The position numbers were made by a program, and so were the translations under genes. This document shows positions 61,669 through 64,000 of a stretch of 64,000 nucleotides of DNA, one piece after another (within the stretch, counting starts at the first letter, position 1; every line of letters starts with the position of its first letter). The DNA is from Melieria omissa (taxonomy: Eukaryota > Arthropoda > Insecta > Diptera > Ulidiidae): the NCBI GenBank assembly GCA_963971225.1, contig OZ020269.1:36043264-36107263 (forward strand). The letters are read 5' to 3'. Under the pieces are notes generated by a model, which made no database searches, was not told where the DNA came from, and saw only the letters and a program-made list of their open reading frames with translations.

Positions 61669-62562
61669 AGGTCTGTTTGGCAGAGAATAATTTGTGCGAA
61701 CTTGTACAAATTTTTAATGGATCCTGTTGACGCCAAATCTCCAGTAACGAGAGAGAAACTGAGAGCGTAAAGTGACTGTTCATTTCGTGAGAACTTGCAA
61801 GTTTTTACTGGAGAAATTTTGTCCAGTAACTTTTTGCCAGTAAGAAGGACAAGAAAAACATATGACTGGCTGCATATGATCGAAATAATTTTTGCAAACA
61901 TTTGGAGGAAAATGGAAACAGCAAAGAAATTGTGCGTTCACAAGTCTGCTGACCCACAACCGTCTTGACCAGCTTTACCCGCTGAAGCTGAAAGGGAAGA
62001 ATTGCAGATTGAGCGCAACGAACTATTTGCATTAACCCTTATTCTCATACCCAAACTTACTAACGTCGTTTGGCACCCGGGGTACCCATTTCATGAAATT
62101 TTTAAGTTTTCAATATTTTGTTAATTAAAGTGTTTATAAAATGTTGATATGTTTTTTTCGCTTTTCACCTAAATAACGAGGATCCGGAAGGTAAAAAAAA
62201 AATTTTCATTATTTGTCAGTTTTTTTCACGAAAATACATCGCAGTGGGCACCCGGGTACCCGGGTATGAGAATAAGGGTTAAATGTCTGATTTAACTTAA
62301 TTTTCCCTACCACTTCAAACCTCAAATGAAACTTTTACATCAGCTGTTTCGTTCTTTAACCCTCCTGTTTCCACCCTTTTTACTGTGTAGTGTGAGTGGG
62401 CCAAGTCCCAGTGGTGTAACCAAGAGTTAAAACTTGCAAATGCTTACAAATTGCTGTTTGTTTACTTTTTTGGATAGTTTGATTTTAGAGAGCGTACGCT
62501 GGCTTACTCTCCTGATATTTTTTACTGGATAATTGTTACTGGAAATCTGGCCAAACAGACCT
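61669..62562 (+). mobile_element. AGGTCTGTTTGG element, sister copy carrying a piggyBac-like MITE
   Basis: Inverted ends AGGTCTGTTTGGC and its complement; ATA flanks both sides (61666-61668 and 62563-62565). The body aligns in reverse to the pieces of the 54572-59657 copy. It contains repeated CCAGTAAC motifs and, at 62036-62278, a piggyBac-like MITE that the other copy lacks. No transposase is visible, so the class is unresolved. The preceding 61135-61668 holds nothing recognised. Confidence 0.75.
62036..62278. mobile_element. piggyBac-like MITE
   Basis: TTAA on both sides (62032-62035 and 62279-62282) and exact 17-bp inverted ends CCCTTATTCTCATACCC. 243 bp, non-coding. The sister outer element at 54.8 kb shows the uninserted site. 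Confidence 0.9.
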
Positions 62563-63114
62563 ATAGATTCATCTTTCAAACCAAGCATTCAATAGATTTT
62601 CAAAACTAAAATTTCAAAACGTTTATTAGTCACTGTATCCCGCTCACAATAACATTCCGCATTGAAAAATATCTTACAAAAATGTACGACCCACCGTGTT
62701 TATTCAATGCAAAGCACAATGTCATACAATTCGTATTGGTATGCTTGCCGGAAAAGCGACAAGTGCGACTGCTTTAAGCGTAAAAAAAAGTGAGTCTGTG
62801 AGTAGCACGGAATGCGAGGTCGCAGATAACATTCAGAGATTATATAACTTTGTTTAGGCACCTCGGAGCCTCTCATTTGGGAGGTTTGTTAAAAAATTTA
62901 AGTGGAATGGGATAAATGGCATCGCACTGGGGTCGAAGTTTTAAGTGGAATCCGACAAACCGTTCCACAGCTGCTCAGAAATCGCTCTTTCAAGGTTAGA
63001 ATGTGGATTGCATTTATATTTTCTTAAATCTGCATGTTAAGGGCTTAAACGATTTATAGTTCAAGTGCAGTAAATGCTTCAGCAATATCAGTTGATACCT
63101 CTAAATGTGAGACG
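62563..63114. other. 3' flank of the isochorismatase-domain gene
   Basis: No coding frame or repeat recognised; part is probably the 3' UTR of the next gene. Confidence 0.5.
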
Positions 63115-63683
63115 TTATAACTTGGAGCTACTCTCAGCACCAGAGCTTTTCGATAGCTGCATGTCAACCGAGGGGGAAGCGACAAACTTGCGCACTATGT
63201 CGAACTTGGGATGGTTCTTGTCGCGCAACAGGTTGAATATTACACTTTCGCTGGTTGTCACCACACAGCCAGCTTGGCGCAAGCGTTCAATGGCCAAGTC
63301 GCGGTCTTGCGTCAGGCGAGAGCAACAGCAGTCGGCCACAAGAAAGACGTTTACGTTCTTCATCATCAACTCGATGGCGGTTTGTTCGATGCATACGTGT
63401 GACTGCGAAAGTAAACAATTTGATAATCAACAGTTGATTTTATCTTGAAGCGGTCTAACAGCCTGCAGCATACTTCCAGTCCGAAGAGCACCACATCATT
63501 CGGCATACCGCCGAACAATTCCTGCACCTTTTCTTCCAGCTCTGGTACCAACATGCTGAAGCGGGTCTTGCTAACAACAGCTTTCGCATGGCCAACGTCA
63601 ATGTTCGGCACAGTCTTACCAAGCTTCTCGGGATAGTGCTCCGTAACGATCAGCGGCACATCGAGTTCTTTGCCCGCTTTTGT
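63115..63683 (-). CDS. Isochorismatase-domain protein (ISOC1/2-like), last two exons
   Basis: Minus-strand exons 63683-63474 and 63402-63115, joined at GLE/SHVCIEQ with correct splice sites and phase 0. Together they give 165 residues to the stop. The sequence has VPLIVTEHYPEKLG, VSKTRFSML, VVLFGLESHVCIEQTA with the Cys nucleophile position of the family, VADCCCSRLTQDRDLAI and TTSESVIFNLLRDKNHPKF. These fit the C-terminal two-thirds of metazoan ISOC proteins, whose substrate is not settled. The N-terminal exons, with the conserved Asp, must lie beyond the window, since 63684-64000 has no matching frame. Confidence 0.9.
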
Positions 63684-64000
63684 CTGCGATTGAAATCAAT
63701 TAATAAATATTAGCAAATTGAAGGTTTGTCCTTAAATGCAGCTGATATAATCTAACACATTCCTAATGCAGGGCTTTTGCTGACCTTTTCTCTGCTTAAC
63801 AAATTTGTTAAGTCTAGTCTTACTACATACATATTTGGTTCACGCCTTATTATTGTTATGGAAGAAAAGAAAGCAACAAAATAGCTTGAAAAACTAAGTT
63901 GCCTGAAATCGGGCCTTTTGCAAATCAAAGGAAAATAAATGTACACGCAGAATTTTTAAAAAGGTGTTCACAAAAAAATAAAAACTGGTAATACGCAGAG
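63684..64000 (-). other. Intron of the isochorismatase-domain gene
   Basis: AT-rich, no coding similarity. It is presumably the intron upstream of exon 63683-63474. Confidence 0.6.

Noticed and set aside
61473..61901. 142-residue minus-strand frame
   Set aside because: It crosses the end of a transposable element and has no family motif.

Overview
This is nuclear DNA of a higher (schizophoran) fly. The intron-bearing genes match Drosophila genes fd59A (FoxD), PIP5K59B, YME1L, an RBM28/Nop4-like gene, ND-19 (NDUFA8), Rpi and an isochorismatase-domain gene. From memory these lie on distal Drosophila chromosome 2R (Muller C), so the block looks partly syntenic. The very high transposon load suggests a tephritid or another large-genome fly; the species is an inference.

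Layout. 0-15.9 kb: fd59A, two coding exons split by a 14.2-kb intron packed with transposon remnants (fold-back, hAT-like, mariner, Transib-like, three LINE relics). 15.9-28 kb: intergenic, with inverted-repeat elements, two tRNA-derived SINEs, a hAT inside a hAT, two Tc1-type relics and a short hAT. 28.1-31.1 kb: a six-exon secreted or anchored Ig-domain gene. 31.7-37 kb: a nearly full-length broken mariner, a second fold-back copy, a truncated SINE and a deleted DDE transposase. 37.7-43.2 kb: PIP5K59B with two possible 3' ends. 44.4-48.3 kb: YME1L on the minus strand, tail-to-tail with PIP5K59B, one tiny intron filled by a 952-bp fold-back element. 49.5-51.6 kb: RBM28-like gene, divergent from YME1L. 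52.0-52.9 kb: a 148-residue unrecognised protein in three exons. 53.1-54.0 kb: ND-19 on the minus strand. 54.6-59.7 kb: one transposon nest, including a 1.7-kb terminal-inverted-repeat unit that encloses a broken Rpi sequence. 59.8-60.5 kb: an unrecognised basic protein. 60.8-62.6 kb: sister copies of nest elements. 63.1 kb to the end: the 3' exons of an isochorismatase-domain gene on the minus strand.

The protein genes are unrelated housekeeping or developmental genes with no operon-like organisation. I found no wholly new system. The most unusual content is the transposon architecture: elements delimited to the base by target-site duplications, two sister copies that act as empty-site controls for each other, two SINE families sharing a central domain, a fold-back family with a member next to the 5' splice sites of two genes, and the Rpi-bearing inverted-repeat unit. 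Splice junctions and element ends were read by eye.
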